Under the pieces are notes generated by a model. The model saw only the letters and a list, made by a program, of their open reading frames with translations, made no database searches and had not been told where the DNA came from. Below, piece by piece: positions 42,067-43,694 of a DNA stretch of 43,694 nt. Positions within the stretch are counted from its first letter, which is position 1, and each line of letters opens with the position of its first letter. The position numbers were made by a program, and so were the translations under genes. The stretch is from Ferrovibrio sp. (lineage in GTDB: Bacteria > Pseudomonadota > Alphaproteobacteria > Ferrovibrionales > Ferrovibrionaceae), in the NCBI RefSeq assembly GCF_017994015.1, contig NZ_JAGOLP010000028.1, positions 1 to 43,694 on the forward strand. The letters run 5' to 3'.

Positions 42067-43694
42067 ATGCCATTCATAATCAATCAGATCACCACCGAGG
42101 CCAAAGCCGCCGGCGCAGATGCCGGCATTTCAGACGGCGCCGGTTCCGGCAAGGCCGGCCAGAGCAACATAAGCATACGCTGGGTTGGCCATCGTGTGGC
42201 ACCGTTGCTGGGCAGCGCCGCGCTTACCGCATTATGCGGGCTGATCGCGCATGGCCTGGAATTACTGCTACCGGTGGATCACTTGAGCGTGGTCTTCCTG
42301 CCCGCCGTGCTGGCCAGTGCGATTGCCTGGGGTTTGGCCCCATCCCTGTTTGCCGCTGTGATGGCGATTGCGGCATCCAGCTATTTCTTCTACCGCCCGC
42401 TCTACAATCTGCATATCGGCGAACCGCAGGAATTGGTCGATCTGGTGATCTTTGCCGCCGTGGCGGTGGTGGCCAGCAACCTGGCCGCCTATGCCCGTCG
42501 CCACGCCCTGGAGGCACGCCGGCGAGAAGAGGACATCGCCGATCTGCAACGCTTCAGCCGTCGCCTGGCCGATACCGCCGAACCAGCCGCGGTGGGCCGC
42601 GTGATCGTGCAGCATATCGGCGGCCCAAAACAGCCGGTGCATCTGTTTGAACCACGCCACAGTCAGAGCCAGGGCAAGCCCCCGATCCGGCCCAAATTGC
42701 AACCCTGGCGCGGCCCCTTGGAGGCCACCGCGTCCAGCGGGCATGACGCACCACCGCTGGAACAGGCCCGCATGGTGTGGCACGAGGCGCTGACCAGCAA
42801 CACCACACGGCAGCAGGTGGATAACGGTGAATGGCGTTTCCATTTCCTGCGCGCCGGCGGCCATGCCATCGGCCTGCTGGCAAGGCGCCGCAGCGATGCG
42901 TTGAATGACAGTGTGCCTGACTATGCCGCCGCGCTGCTGGATCAGGCCGCCACCGCGCTGGAACGCGCCCAGCTTACCGCCGCGATGGAAAATGCCCGGG
43001 TTGCCAAACATGCCGAGCGGCTGCGCGAAGCGGTGATCGGCGCCATCAGCCACGACCTGCAAACGCCGCTGGCCGCGATCATCGGCGCCGCCTCGACATT
43101 GGAGAGTTTTGGTGCGCTGTGCGGCGAGGCCGAGCGCGCCGAACTGCTCGGCACCATCCGCGAGGAAAGCGAGCGGCTCGGGCGCGATTTCAGCAAGCTG
43201 TTTGACATGAGCCAGATCGGCTCGGGCGAATTGGTGCCCAAGCTGGAACGGCTGGAACTGGCTGATATCGTCGACGCCGCCTTGCGCCATTCGGCCCGGG
43301 TGCTGCGCGCGCATCACATCGAGGTGTCGCTGCCGGTAGATTTGCCGATGCTGCAATTGGATGCGCTTATGCTGGAACATGCGCTGGAAAACCTGCTGGA
43401 AAACGCCTCGAAATATGCCCCCGCCGGCAGCATTGTGAGCCTGACGGCGCGGCAGCAGGGCGAGCATGTGCTGATCGAGATAAGCGATCAGGGCATCGGC
43501 ATTGATGGCGCCGAGATCGAGCGCATCTTTGAGCCATTCTATCGCGCCGGTCGCGGCGTTGGCCCGGATGGCAGCGGCAATCTGGAACCGCGCCCGCCCG
43601 GCAAGGGGCTGGGGCTGATGATCAGCCGCGCTTTTGTTGAAGCCAATCGCGGCAGCCTGACGGCCGAAAGCCCCGGGCCTGGCCAGGGCAGCAT
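42067..43694 (+). CDS. KdpD-like sensor histidine kinase lacking N-terminal Kdp domains (runs off window)
   Basis: At least 542 residues are open to the window end. Residues about 45-145 form the four-helix DUF4118 membrane block of KdpD (LSVVFLPAVLASAIAWGLAP, SYFFYRPLYNL). A coiled-coil-like helix and a degenerate sensor region (about 155-310) follow. HisKA has the phospho-acceptor His329 in AISHDLQTPLAAIIGAAS. HATPase motifs are NLLENASKYAPAG, ISDQGIGI, FEPFYRAG and GKGLGLMISRAFVEA. Normal KdpD has about 390 residues of KdpD and Usp-like domains before the membrane block; here the membrane block is almost N-terminal. A KdpE-type regulator may follow outside the window. Confidence 0.85.
   Translation, partial: MPFIINQITTEAKAAGADAGISDGAGSGKAGQSNISIRWVGHRVAPLLGSAALTALCGLIAHGLELLLPVDHLSVVFLPAVLASAIAWGLAPSLFAAVMAIAASSYFFYRPLYNLHIGEPQELVDLVIFAAVAVVASNLAAYARRHALEARRREEDIADLQRFSRRLADTAEPAAVGRVIVQHIGGPKQPVHLFEPRHSQSQGKPPIRPKLQPWRGPLEATASSGHDAPPLEQARMVWHEALTSNTTRQQVDNGEWRFHFLRAGGHAIGLLARRRSDALNDSVPDYAAALLDQAATALERAQLTAAMENARVAKHAERLREAVIGAISHDLQTPLAAIIGAASTLESFGALCGEAERAELLGTIREESERLGRDFSKLFDMSQIGSGELVPKLERLELADIVDAALRHSARVLRAHHIEVSLPVDLPMLQLDALMLEHALENLLENASKYAPAGSIVSLTARQQGEHVLIEISDQGIGIDGAEIERIFEPFYRAGRGVGPDGSGNLEPRPPGKGLGLMISRAFVEANRGSLTAESPGPGQGS

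Noticed and set aside
42268..43467. Minus-strand open frame opposite the KdpD-like kinase
   Set aside because: The plus strand carries intact HisKA and HATPase motifs, and the antisense translation has none.

Overview
The window is high-GC DNA from an alphaproteobacterium. Gene content (fatty-acid oxidation, a TRAP transporter, a DUF1127 protein, MocR and Lrp regulators, a Dps, a Tat-exported MsrP, folP-glmM) and gene density suggest a Rhodospirillales-type heterotroph. A Ferrovibrio-like organism is my guess, not something the sequence proves. I saw no rRNA, tRNA, CRISPR array, transposase or prophage genes.

Layout. 1-6540 (+) is a beta-oxidation operon: two acyl-CoA dehydrogenases, a thiolase and a FadJ-type bifunctional enzyme, closed by a strong terminator at 6562-6591. 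6591-10136 (-) is an envelope-stress-like cluster: a DegP/HtrA protease followed by an OmpR-type regulator and its histidine kinase. 10221-13578 (-) is a complete TRAP transporter. 13741-17617 (-) runs crotonase, TetR regulator, triple-hotdog thioesterase-like protein and AEC transporter, with overlapping palindromic operators just upstream. 17677-19363 (-) holds GNAT, PhzF-like and DUF1127 genes. The DUF1127 gene is divergent from a MocR-type regulator (19468), with five copies of one 7-mer between them, and a lactate-permease-like transporter follows MocR. 22317-25410 (-) is folP-glmM-thiD.

25411-29622 looks different: lower GC, relaxed codon use, and a two-gene (+) module encoding a 1053-residue lipoprotein with TPR-like helices and a C-terminal CHAT (caspase-like) protease domain, followed by a secreted partner of unknown function. 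This is the best candidate for a poorly described protein system here. 29724-34531 (+) carries an MFS transporter, Ada, Dps, MsrP and a HAD phosphatase, that is DNA, iron and protein damage repair functions.

34532-34810 has no convincing protein gene but encodes, on the minus strand, six consecutive hairpins ending in a perfect intrinsic terminator. It is a candidate structured RNA with two unpaired anti-Shine-Dalgarno-like stretches. 34811-38914 (-) is thioredoxin reductase, a LysR regulator and a membrane PAS histidine kinase. A terminator-like hairpin sits 16 nt before the trxB start. 39013-41028 (-) is a large protein I do not recognise, divergent from an Lrp/AsnC regulator. The window ends inside a KdpD-like sensor kinase that lacks the usual KdpD N-terminal domains. 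The gap before it (41685-42066) contains a terminator that points to an unannotated minus-strand transcript.
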